A DNA stretch of 11,989 nucleotides from Gemmatimonadota bacterium (GTDB lineage Bacteria > Gemmatimonadota > Gemmatimonadetes > Gemmatimonadales > GWC2-71-9): the NCBI GenBank assembly GCA_017889745.1, contig JAGGAG010000074.1, positions 1 to 11,989 on the forward strand, read 5' to 3'. The position numbers and the translations under genes were made by a program. This document shows, piece after piece, positions 1-6,502 of the stretch (the first letter of the stretch is position 1; every line of letters begins with the position of its first letter). The notes below the pieces were generated by a model. It had not been told where the DNA came from. It did no database searches and was given only the letters and a program-made list of their open reading frames with translations.

Positions 1-656
1 GCGGGAGCCAGCGCCGCCGCGGCAGTGGCCGGGTCGGAGGTTCGCGGCGCCTCCAGCACCCGGTCAAGCCCCGACAGGCGGACGATGGCGTCGCGGTTGG
101 TGGCAGTCGATGCGTCGGGCAGCTCGGGCGCCGATAGCACCACGCCCGCGGCGAGGATCCCTCCCAGCTCGAGCGCGCCCAGCGTGAGCAGCGTGTGGTT
201 GATGGTGCCGAGCCGGTTCGCGGCGGCCACCAGGACCGAGGCGCCCAGCGCCTCCGCCAGGTCCACCACGTTCCAGTCCCACGCCAGCGGGGCCAGGAGG
301 CCGCCGGCCGTTTCCACCAGCGTGACCTCCGTGCCCCGTGCCACCCGCTCCACCTCGCTCACCACGCTGTCGAAGTCGAGCTTGTCCGCGCCTTCCAACT
401 CGGCGGCCACGGCCGGCGCGACGGGCGCGCGGAACCGGTAGAGGGCATGCAGCGGCGAGCGCTGTCCCGTCGCGGCGGCGAGTTGCACCCCGTCCTCGCT
501 CGCCGACGGATTGAGGTCGGTGCCCGTCTCGACCACCTTGATCGCCACCACGGTGTGGCCGGCGCGTACCAGCGCGCGTCCCACCGCGCAGCCCACCCAG
601 GTCTTGCCGACACCGCTGTCGGTGCCGGTGACGAACACGATGCGCGGCGCGCTCAT
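1..656 (-). CDS. bioD: Dethiobiotin synthetase BioD (3' end cut by window edge)
   Basis: BioD closes the ureido ring of biotin: it carboxylates 7,8-diaminopelargonate with CO2 and ATP to give dethiobiotin in the cytoplasm. The visible 218 codons contain a P-loop, GTDSGVGKT, at residues 11-19. The conserved Lys is K40 in IKVVETG; most family members have KPxxTG or KPVxSG, so Val replaces the Pro. The VETAGGLLAP loop (114-123) carries E115 and the Gly pair, and the nucleotide-site segment NRLGTINH follows. BioD proteins are usually about 220-240 residues, so only the last 10-20 residues should be missing. The ATG overlaps the bioA stop codon (ATGA), which implies translational coupling in the bioB-bioA-bioD operon. 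The identification is secure. Confidence 0.95.
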   Translation of the reverse strand, partial: MSAPRIVFVTGTDSGVGKTWVGCAVGRALVRAGHTVVAIKVVETGTDLNPSASEDGVQLAAATGQRSPLHALYRFRAPVAPAVAAELEGADKLDFDSVVSEVERVARGTEVTLVETAGGLLAPLAWDWNVVDLAEALGASVLVAAANRLGTINHTLLTLGALELGGILAAGVVLSAPELPDASTATNRDAIVRLSGLDRVLEAPRTSDPATAAAALAP

Positions 657-2008
657 GCGGTCACCGCCACCGGCGCCCCGCACACTTCGGTGATCGACTC
701 GTGCACCACGCGCACCAGCATCGCGAGCTCCTCATCCGTCAGCGTGAGCGGCGGCATCACCACCACCACGTCGCCCAGTGGCCGGAGGAACACGCCCCGC
801 CGCCGGGCCGCTCCGCAAACCTGCATGCCGCGCCGCTCCACCGCGGGGTAGGACGTGCCCGTCTCCCGGTCGGCCATCAGCTCGATGCCCGCGGCCAGCC
901 CGTACTGCCGGATGTCACCTACTGCCGGCAGCACCCGCAGCGCGTCCAGCAGCGTGGCGAGCCGGGCGACCTTGCCCGGCAGCTCGGCGAGCAGGTCGGT
1001 CTGCTCGAAGATATCGAGCGTGGCGTGCGCGGCCGCGGCGGCCAGTGGGTTGCCGGTGTAGGTGTGACCATGAAAGAACGTGCGTCCTTCCGACGGATGT
1101 CCCAGGAACGCGAGGAAGATCCGCTCGGTGGTGAGCGTCGCCGCCATCGGCAGGTAGCCGCCGGTCATGCCCTTGGCGAGACAGAGGAGATCAGGCGCCA
1201 CGCCTTCCTTGTTCGACGCGAACAGCTGGCCCGATCGCCCGAATCCCACCGCGACCTCATCGAGCACCAGCAATGCACCGGCGCGGTCGGCCAGTTCCCG
1301 CACCCGTCGGGTGAACCCGGCCGGCTGGGTCACCATGCCGGCGGCACCCTGCAGACCGGGTTCCAGCACGATCGCGGCGAGGGTATGCCCGAGGCGGCTC
1401 ACCAGTGCCTCGAGCGCCTGAGCGCATCCGGCGACGCCGGGCGATGGCGCCTGGATCGTCGGGAAGAGCAGGGGACGATACCGCTCGTGGAAGAGGTCGA
1501 TGCCGCCCAGCGACACCGAGCCGATCGTGTCTCCATGATAGGCGTTGCCGAAGGTGAGGAAGGCGTTTCGCTGTTTCTGCGCCCCTCCGTCAGCCTGCTG
1601 CCAGTACTGCAGCGCCATCTTGAGCGCCACCTCCACCGCGGTGGAGCCGTTGTCCGAGTAGAACACGCGCGTCAGCCCGGCCGGGGCCTTGTCCACCAGC
1701 CGCTTCGCCAGCGTCACCGCCGGCGCCGTGGCATTCCCCAGGAACGTCGCGTGCGCGATCCGGTCGAGCTGCTCCCGGATGGCCTGGTCGATTTCCGGCC
1801 GGCGGTGCCCGAACAGGTTGCACCAGAGCGAACTGACGCCGTCGAGATACCGCCGTCCGTCGGCGTCGATGAGGTAGTGTCCCTCGCCCGCCACCACCAT
1901 GAGCGGATCGTCGTCGGCGTACGCGCTGTGCGGCGTGAACGGGTGCCACACATGCGCGCGATCCAGTTCGCGGAGCTGCGCACCATTCCGTTCGTCGCCG
2001 CGATTCAC
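653..2008 (-). CDS. bioA: Adenosylmethionine-8-amino-7-oxononanoate aminotransferase BioA
   Basis: BioA is a PLP enzyme that transfers an amino group from S-adenosylmethionine to KAPA, giving 7,8-diaminopelargonate. With the start chosen here it has 451 residues. It opens with the family's VWHPFT motif (W22). The DNGSTAVEVALK helix lies near 119-130 and the AYHGDT ring-stacking segment near 156-161. D250 in LDEVAVGFGRSG should bind the pyridine nitrogen, K279 in LAKGMTGG should form the Schiff base, and HGHTYTGNP is at 313-321. The frame is open to a GTG at 2041 (462 residues), but that codon lies inside a heptamer repeat and has no ribosome site. The GTG at 2008 has GGAGG six bases upstream (2015-2019), so I prefer it. 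The gene sits between bioB and bioD, and its TGA overlaps the bioD ATG. Confidence 0.95.
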   Translation of the reverse strand: MNRGDERNGAQLRELDRAHVWHPFTPHSAYADDDPLMVVAGEGHYLIDADGRRYLDGVSSLWCNLFGHRRPEIDQAIREQLDRIAHATFLGNATAPAVTLAKRLVDKAPAGLTRVFYSDNGSTAVEVALKMALQYWQQADGGAQKQRNAFLTFGNAYHGDTIGSVSLGGIDLFHERYRPLLFPTIQAPSPGVAGCAQALEALVSRLGHTLAAIVLEPGLQGAAGMVTQPAGFTRRVRELADRAGALLVLDEVAVGFGRSGQLFASNKEGVAPDLLCLAKGMTGGYLPMAATLTTERIFLAFLGHPSEGRTFFHGHTYTGNPLAAAAAHATLDIFEQTDLLAELPGKVARLATLLDALRVLPAVGDIRQYGLAAGIELMADRETGTSYPAVERRGMQVCGAARRRGVFLRPLGDVVVVMPPLTLTDEELAMLVRVVHESITEVCGAPVAVTA

Positions 2009-2030
2009 ACGCTGCCTCCGCGAGATTCTC

Positions 2031-2065
2031 TCACCGCTCACCGCTCACCAGTCACCGCTCACGCC
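2031..2065. repeat. Heptamer-phased short repeat in the bioB-bioA spacer
   Basis: Five consecutive 7-bp units can be read on the plus strand: TCACCGC, TCACCGC, TCACCAG, TCACCGC and TCACGCC, each starting with TCAC. The last unit contains the bioB stop codon (TGA on the minus strand), and the upstream alternative GTG of bioA lies in the second unit. Related 7-bp-phased sequences occur at 3109-3130, 5881-5908 and 10152-10172, always in or at the edge of an intergenic gap. Confidence 0.7.
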
Positions 2066-3042
2066 TCCACCAGCTCCGCCACGCGGAATCCCGCATCCTC
2101 GATCATCCTGATATCCGCGTCATACCCCGCGCCCGGCGTCGTCAGGTAGCCGTTCACGAAGATCGAGTTGGCCGGCCAGAGCGCCAGCGCCTGCAGCTGT
2201 CGCAGGTTCACCTCGCGCCCGCCCGCCACCCGGATGTCCCGCGATGGGTTCACGAAGCGGAACATCGCCAGCAGCCGCAGGCAGTCCATCGGTGCCAGCC
2301 GCTCGTGGTGTCCCATCGGCGTGCCGGGGCGCGGGTCCAGGAAGTTCACCGGGATCGACTCCACCTCGAGCGCCTGCAGCTCGAAGGCGAGCGAGATCCG
2401 GTCGTCCTCCGACTCGCCCATCCCCATGATCCCGCCGCAGCATGCCTCGAGCCCCGCCGCGCGCGCGCGCTTCACCGTGGCGACACGGTCGTCCCAGGTG
2501 TGGGTGCCGCAGAGTTCGGGATAGAACCGCCGGGATGATTCGAGGTTGTGGTTGAAGCGGCTCACGCCCGCCTCGAACAGCTGCTCCGCCTGCCCGTCCT
2601 TGAGCAGCCCCAGCGAGGTGCAGACGTTGATGTTCATCTCCGCCTTGATCTGCCGCACCGCCTCGCAGATCGTGTCCAGGTCTCGGGCCGACGGCCCCCG
2701 CGTCGCCGTCACCATGCAGTACTTCACCGCCCCCATCGCGTGGGCGTGCCGCGCGCCCTCGACCAGCTCCTCCACCGTCTGCATCCGGTACTGGTCCACC
2801 CCGGTGTCGTAGCGCGATGACTGGCTGCAGAACGCGCAATCCTCCGGGCACTTGCCGCTCTTGGCGTTCTGGAGCACGTGCAGCCGCACGTCCCGGCCGT
2901 GGAACGTCTGCCGGATCTGGAACGCTGCCTCGAGCAGGGGAAGCAGTTCGTCATCGCCGGAGCGCACGATGCTCCGTGCGTCGTCGGTCGAGATCGGCGT
3001 GCCGCCCAGCACCTGCTCGGCGAGCGCACTCCAGTTGCTCAC
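2059..3042 (-). CDS. bioB: Biotin synthase BioB
   Basis: BioB is a radical-SAM enzyme that inserts sulfur into dethiobiotin to make biotin. The 327-residue product is of normal length. The radical-SAM CxxxCxxC motif is C65, C69, C72 (KCPEDCAFC). The ligands of the sacrificial [2Fe-2S] cluster known from E. coli BioB can be matched to C109 (KYCM), C141 (NVCTSLG), C201 (EACCGG) and R271 (IRVAGGRE). The YNHNLE-type substrate segment appears as FNHNLESS (163-170). The frame stays open far upstream, but homology begins at the GTG at 3042 (VSNWSALAEQ), which has GGAG five bases ahead. It is the first gene of the bioB-bioA-bioD operon. The gap to the preferred bioA start is 50 bp and consists largely of heptamer repeat. 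Confidence 0.97.
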   Translation of the reverse strand: MSNWSALAEQVLGGTPISTDDARSIVRSGDDELLPLLEAAFQIRQTFHGRDVRLHVLQNAKSGKCPEDCAFCSQSSRYDTGVDQYRMQTVEELVEGARHAHAMGAVKYCMVTATRGPSARDLDTICEAVRQIKAEMNINVCTSLGLLKDGQAEQLFEAGVSRFNHNLESSRRFYPELCGTHTWDDRVATVKRARAAGLEACCGGIMGMGESEDDRISLAFELQALEVESIPVNFLDPRPGTPMGHHERLAPMDCLRLLAMFRFVNPSRDIRVAGGREVNLRQLQALALWPANSIFVNGYLTTPGAGYDADIRMIEDAGFRVAELVEA

Positions 3043-3108
3043 ATGAACTCCGGGGATGGTTGCTGGGGAGACTACTGGAACCGGGCAGCGGACGGTAGAC
3101 CACCCTGT

Positions 3109-3130
3109 ACGACCCACGACCCCACGACCC
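3109..3130. repeat. Heptamer repeat upstream of bioB
   Basis: Three copies of ACGACCC (3109-3115, 3116-3122, 3124-3130) lie in the 95-bp gap between the small exported-protein gene and bioB; the third copy is offset by one extra C. The repeat lies where a bioB promoter would be expected. I found no convincing -35/-10 pair and no BioR-type palindrome in this gap. Confidence 0.6.
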
Positions 3131-3137
3131 TCGACTA

Positions 3138-3512
3138 CTAGCTTCCCGTTTGTGGTGGATACTTCTGGAAAATCTGCTGCACCGTCCTCAGGCGCTCGGC
3201 AAAATCCAGCAGCGTCATGTCGAACACGATGTCGTCGCTCCCCGAGAGCGCCCCGAACGCGGCCCCCGCCGTGCCCATCTGCAGCTCCGACGCCTGGAAC
3301 AGCCGCATTTCCTTCACTTCGCCCACCGCCACTGCCCCGGTAGAGTCGGCCTGCCGGTAGGTCAACTTGTCCCCGTCGAGGCTCACCAGCCGGATATCCC
3401 ACAGCAACGAGTCGTTCTGCATGGTGATCTGCCAGCGGTCCGGCCGAGCCTGCGCCCGCGCAGGCGCAGCTGCCAATGCGGCCAGTGCGGCAATCGCCAG
3501 GAGGGTGCGCAT
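3138..3512 (-). CDS. Small exported protein, function unknown
   Basis: I do not recognise a named family. The 124-residue product starts with a clear Sec signal peptide: MRT, a Leu/Ala-rich core, and ARA before Q21 as the likely cleavage site. The mature part (about 104 residues) reads as a small beta-rich domain, with alternating hydrophobic strands around WQITMQNDSLLWDIRLV and DKLTYRQADS. It ends in a helix around FAERLRTVQQIFQ and has no cysteines. The ATG at 3512 has GGAG five bases upstream. The frame is open further upstream, but that extension is Arg/Pro-rich and lacks any conserved look. It lies 95 bp upstream of bioB on the same strand and could share its transcript, though nothing suggests a role in biotin synthesis. 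Confidence 0.75.
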   Translation of the reverse strand: MRTLLAIAALAALAAAPARAQARPDRWQITMQNDSLLWDIRLVSLDGDKLTYRQADSTGAVAVGEVKEMRLFQASELQMGTAGAAFGALSGSDDIVFDMTLLDFAERLRTVQQIFQKYPPQTGS

Positions 3513-3605
3513 GCGTGCTCCGTCGGTGGAAAGAAGTGGCGCGCGGGCTCGACGCCGACGCTCTCCAATAGTACCAGAACCGGGCCGTAATGTGCCGGAC
3601 GCCGA

Positions 3606-3634
3606 GGCGCCCCGACAGGGACTGCCAGGGCGCC
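3606..3634 (-). terminator. Possible hairpin terminator after the one-module lipoprotein gene
   Basis: A perfect 7-bp inverted repeat, GGCGCCC (3606-3612) and GGGCGCC (3628-3634), with a 15-base loop, lies 28 bp past the stop codon of the minus-strand lipoprotein gene. No T tract follows on that strand, so it is not a textbook intrinsic terminator. In G+C-rich DNA such stems also arise by chance. Confidence 0.25.
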
Positions 3635-3661
3635 AGGATGCAGGGGCCGGTTGATCGACGA

Positions 3662-4363
3662 CTAGAGCCCGACCAGTCCTTCGGAGCAGACGAGCCGGTT
3701 GCCATCGGCGTTGTCGAACATGACGAGGGGATGTGTGCCGTTCTGCCAGGCCGTCGCCGTGACTGAACAGGTCGCCGAGACCGCCAGCGTTCCCAGGCTG
3801 AGGTAGGCGCTGAAGATTGATTGGCTCCCTACCGTCGTGGGGATGGCGACGTCGCGGAACCCGTGAGAGGCCACGAGGTTGCCCGCCCCCGCGGTCTCGG
3901 AGGGCCCGACGAGATATGCGGACACTGAGGAGTTGTTGTAGAGTGTCACGGTGTTGGACGCGCCCGCCGGGTCGAACTGCACCGATACCGAGAAGTTCAC
4001 GTTCCCCTCGCCTGCTGGGAAGGAGAGGGTGCACACATTGCCGCTGGTCGAGTTGCAGCCGGTCCATGCCCCGAAGACGCTGCCGGTGGACGGCGTCGCG
4101 ATCAGGTTGAACTGTCCCCCATTGCCGGCCTCCGAGAAAGTGTCGCTGCAGCCCGCATTCGAGGGGAAATTGCAGTCGATGTTTACGTTGGGATCATTCG
4201 ACGACACGTTGCCGGCGCCGGTGCCGGTGCCGGTCACGGAGACGTGGATCTGGTCGTACGCGCCCATGTTTTCCGTGCAGGCAGAAAGGCCCGACCATCC
4301 GACCGCGACGGCGAGGCCGAGGTAGATCGCGGGGCGCTTGAGCGCATTGGGTATGCGTGGCAT
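3662..4363 (-). CDS. Lipoprotein with one cysteine-rich InlB-B-like module
   Basis: The 233-residue product has a lipoprotein signal: a hydrophobic run at 13-25 and lipobox LSAC with C29 as the lipidation site. Residues about 39-131 form a module of the type usually called divergent InlB B-repeat. It has a VSVTGTGTGAGNV start, C64 and C72, the LIATPSTGSVFGAWTGC core with C103, C111, and a closing VSVQFD strand. The C-terminal about 100 residues (C199 and C226) are beta-rich and unrecognised. The ATG has GGGAG seven bases upstream. The gene follows a second lipoprotein carrying the same module after a 128-bp gap, so the pair probably arose by duplication and may act together at the cell surface. 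Related modules are found in surface and adhesion-type proteins; the ligand is unknown. Confidence 0.8.
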   Translation of the reverse strand: MPRIPNALKRPAIYLGLAVAVGWSGLSACTENMGAYDQIHVSVTGTGTGAGNVSSNDPNVNIDCNFPSNAGCSDTFSEAGNGGQFNLIATPSTGSVFGAWTGCNSTSGNVCTLSFPAGEGNVNFSVSVQFDPAGASNTVTLYNNSSVSAYLVGPSETAGAGNLVASHGFRDVAIPTTVGSQSIFSAYLSLGTLAVSATCSVTATAWQNGTHPLVMFDNADGNRLVCSEGLVGL

Positions 4364-4394
4364 TGGCTCACTCCCGGTTTGAAGTGCGGCGCGG

Positions 4395-4419
4395 CGCCGG
4401 TTTCGCAGCGCGACCGGCG
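4395..4419. other. Inverted repeat in the gap between the two lipoprotein genes
   Basis: CGCCGGT (4395-4401) and ACCGGCG (4413-4419) form a perfect 7-bp stem with an 11-base loop in the 128-bp gap (4364-4491). There is no T tract on either side. It could attenuate or stabilise the transcript, or mean nothing in DNA this G+C-rich. Confidence 0.25.
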
Positions 4420-4491
4420 GCTGGGCATGGACTTACTGCCCTGACGCAGCCGATTGGCGAGTCCTCTCACCTGGGCTCGTGCGCCTTCGGT

Positions 4492-5793
4492 TCAGCGACA
4501 GATCTCCACCCGCCAGTTGTCGATGCCGTGGGTCAGGGTGACGGCGCCGCCCCCCGTGTTGGTGTTGCTCCTGAAGTAGCCGAACGTGATGGGGCCCCCC
4601 GTCGACGAGAAGTTGACGCCGGGGAAGGCCGCCGCTGTCAGGTTCACCCGCAACGTCGTTTCCCACGCGGTGTTCGTGAACGCGCCGCCGGGCGGCCGAA
4701 GGATGATGTTGTAGCGGGTTCCGCCCTGCATCATGCTGAACCCCGTGCCCACGGCTGCCCCGGGAGACGGTGGATTGAGTTCGATCTGGTCCTCGAAGTA
4801 GTTGATGTGATCGATGGCGCCCTGCGCACCGGGGTCGTACGTCGTGGTGCCGTAGTAGTGATACACGGCGATGGCGCTCGCCCCGGTAAAGACGTGCTGC
4901 ATCTGTCGGTAGCCGCCGGGATTGCCGCCCGTCGCCTGGAAGCTGACGGATTGGGTCGGACTGCCACCGCTGGTGATGGCAGTCGCGGTCCACCCGGCGT
5001 CCGAGTCGAACTGATCCTGGATGGTGAGCGGGCTGGTGCACGCGGCGGCCACGACGTCAAACCGTACCGTCACGGCGAAGTCCGTGTCCGCCGGCGGGGC
5101 GGGGTAGTTCACGTGGCAGCGCTGGGGCCGCGTGGGATACGGTGTGCAACCAGTCCAGCTCACGAACACGCTCCCCGACGTCGGGCTGGCCTCGAGGTCG
5201 ACAATTCCACTGCCCGCCGAATTGCGGTACTCGCGGGAACAGGCGGACGCGGAGGGGAAGTCACAGTCGAAGCTCGGGAACGCACCGACGTTCTGGTCGA
5301 CATCGACATGGCCAGCCCCTGCGCCGGCAGCCGACACGGTGAGCCGGATCAGGTTGGACGGGATGACGAAGACCACCACGGCACTCAGGGTGGTATCACC
5401 ACTCGCCGCCGAGAACGTCAGGGTGCATTGATTCCCGCTCACGCTGGTGCATCCCGACCAGCCGGCGAATGCTGATCCGGGATCAGGGGTGGCCGTCAGG
5501 AACACCTGGCCTCCCGCGCCGGCATCGTTGAACGAGGTGTGGCACTGGTGGTTGCCAGTCGAGCCAGCAGCGAACTGGCAGGAGTGGCCTTCCGGATACG
5601 TCGCATCCACGCGTCCCGATCCGGTACTCGTGCTGCTCAGAGCGATATCCAGGCCGATCCGTTGCTCGGTGATGCACAAGTCGGCAATGCACTTCCCGTC
5701 GCCACCGCAGCTTGAAGCGAGCAGGAGAAAGCCGGCGAGCACGGCCACTCGGCTGATGGCGCGTGCGCACGCACACAGGGGCACGGATGACAT
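4492..5793 (-). CDS. Lipoprotein with two InlB-B-like modules and a beta-sandwich-like C-terminal domain
   Basis: The 433-residue product starts at the ATG at 5793, which has GGAG seven bases upstream. The frame also offers an ATG at 5853, which would only bury the signal peptide. A hydrophobic stretch at 16-27 leads to lipobox ASSC with C29 as the lipidated cysteine. Two modules follow. Module 1 (about 46-142) has C72, C84, C115 and C123; module 2 (about 149-246) has C177, C185, C216 and C226. Each has a TATPDPGSAFAGWSGC-type core. The C-terminal domain (about 252-433) begins with an LTIQDQFDSDAGW segment and ends with GIDNWRVEIC. That pattern is common in concanavalin- or jelly-roll-type domains of secreted proteins; this fold call is inference. 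It is divergent from the sigma factor gene, with a 163-bp shared upstream region. Confidence 0.82.
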   Translation of the reverse strand: MSSVPLCACARAISRVAVLAGFLLLASSCGGDGKCIADLCITEQRIGLDIALSSTSTGSGRVDATYPEGHSCQFAAGSTGNHQCHTSFNDAGAGGQVFLTATPDPGSAFAGWSGCTSVSGNQCTLTFSAASGDTTLSAVVVFVIPSNLIRLTVSAAGAGAGHVDVDQNVGAFPSFDCDFPSASACSREYRNSAGSGIVDLEASPTSGSVFVSWTGCTPYPTRPQRCHVNYPAPPADTDFAVTVRFDVVAAACTSPLTIQDQFDSDAGWTATAITSGGSPTQSVSFQATGGNPGGYRQMQHVFTGASAIAVYHYYGTTTYDPGAQGAIDHINYFEDQIELNPPSPGAAVGTGFSMMQGGTRYNIILRPPGGAFTNTAWETTLRVNLTAAAFPGVNFSSTGGPITFGYFRSNTNTGGGAVTLTHGIDNWRVEICR

Positions 5794-5880
5794 TGTCGTT
5801 CTCCGTTGGGCCGGGTGAGGTTGGGCAGGCTCTTCTCCCATGACGCAGCCCACCCCGCCACCCTCTCACTCACCCCACCC

Positions 5881-5908
5881 ACGACTGACGACTCCCCTGC
5901 CGACTGCC
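5881..5908. repeat. Heptamer-like repeat in the divergent lipoprotein/sigma region
   Basis: 7-bp-phased units ACGACTG (5881-5887), ACGACTC (5888-5894), CCCTGCC (5895-5901) and GACTGCC (5902-5908) share a CGACT/GACTGCC theme. The block lies just upstream of the proposed -35 of the sigma gene and resembles the ACGACCC units at 3109-3130. It is more degenerate than the repeat at 2031-2065. Confidence 0.45.
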
Positions 5909-5920
5909 GACGCCCCACAC

Positions 5921-5956
5921 TCGACATCCCGGCCCAACTCCCCGTACACTCCCCCC
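5921..5956 (+). promoter_or_regulatory. Promoter of the ECF sigma gene, predicted to give a leaderless mRNA
   Basis: TCGACA (5921-5926; one mismatch to TTGACA) and TACACT (5945-5950; TAnnnT type) are separated by 18 bp. Transcription should start about seven bases past the -10, at or next to the A of the ATG at 5957. The six bases between the -10 and the ATG are all C, so there is no Shine-Dalgarno sequence. Both facts point to a leaderless transcript. The hexamers look like a housekeeping-sigma promoter rather than an ECF-type one. Confidence 0.5.
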
Positions 5957-6502
5957 ATGGCCCCCGCCGATGCCGGCTCCGCTGCCCTCGACGCCCTCAT
6001 CGCCCGCTGCGCCGACAAGGTGCGGATGGTGGGCCGCGCCCACCGGCTTGACCCCGCCGAGGTGGATGAAGTCTTTCAGGAAGTGCGGATCCGGGTCTGG
6101 ACTGCGGTGGCCTCGAGCGAGAGGATCGCCGACCTTCCTGCGTCCTACGTGTACCGGACCGCCGAGTCGGCCGCGCTCGATTTCATCCGCCGCCGGCGCG
6201 CCCGCCGTGACGATGCCACCGACTCGATCGATCAGGGGCGCGACATCGAGGACGCAAGAGTGCACGCACCCGAACAGTTCGAGGCCCGGGAGCTCGGCGA
6301 CGCGATCGAGCTGGCGCTCGCGGACCTGGTCGTGTCGCGTCGCGCCGTGGTGCGGATGTATCTGGCTGGGTATGGGTCGGGGGAAATCGGCGCGCTGATG
6401 GGATGGACGGAGCCCCGCGCGCGAAACCTTGTCTACCGGGGCCTGGCGGACCTTCGCGAGGCGCTCTCGCGTCGCGGGGTCGGGCCGGAGGGAATGCAAT
6501 GA
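5957..6502 (+). CDS. ECF-family RNA polymerase sigma factor
   Basis: A 181-residue sigma-70 family protein of group IV (ECF). Region 2 spans about 11-84, with the EVDEVFQEVRIRVW core-binding helix (35-48) and the YVYRTAESAALDFIRRRRARR -10 recognition helix (64-84). A linker (85-114) is followed by region 4 (about 115-170), with the helix-turn-helix EIGALMGWTEPRARNLVYRG at 143-162. I chose the ATG at 5957. An in-frame ATG at 5840 would add 39 Pro/Ser/Thr-rich residues that read through repeats and the promoter. The stop codon overlaps the ATG of the next gene (ATGA), the usual layout of an ECF sigma and its anti-sigma factor. Which signal it answers cannot be read from the sequence, but a convergent TPR-CHAT gene next door is a candidate. 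Confidence 0.93.
   Translation: MAPADAGSAALDALIARCADKVRMVGRAHRLDPAEVDEVFQEVRIRVWTAVASSERIADLPASYVYRTAESAALDFIRRRRARRDDATDSIDQGRDIEDARVHAPEQFEARELGDAIELALADLVVSRRAVVRMYLAGYGSGEIGALMGWTEPRARNLVYRGLADLREALSRRGVGPEGMQ

Noticed and set aside
701..2149. 482-codon plus-strand frame opposite bioA
   Set aside because: It is the antisense of a well-identified gene, with a His/Arg/Pro-rich composition typical of shadow frames.
2031..3130. CRISPR array made of the heptamer repeats
   Set aside because: Units are 7 bp and directly adjacent, with no spacers and no cas gene.
3043..3705. The long upstream extension of the bioB reading frame
   Set aside because: It is an open frame only because the DNA is G+C-rich. 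It runs through the gap and over the small exported-protein gene, while BioB homology starts at the GTG at 3042 behind a ribosome site.
3513..4067. N-terminal extension of the 124-residue exported protein
   Set aside because: The extension is Arg/Pro-rich and lies opposite no conserved signal. The signal peptide and ribosome site at 3512 mark the real start.
5840..5956. Upstream ATG of the sigma factor (39 extra residues)
   Set aside because: The extra residues are Pro/Ser/Thr-rich and come from the repeat block and promoter. Sigma region 2 starts just after the ATG at 5957.
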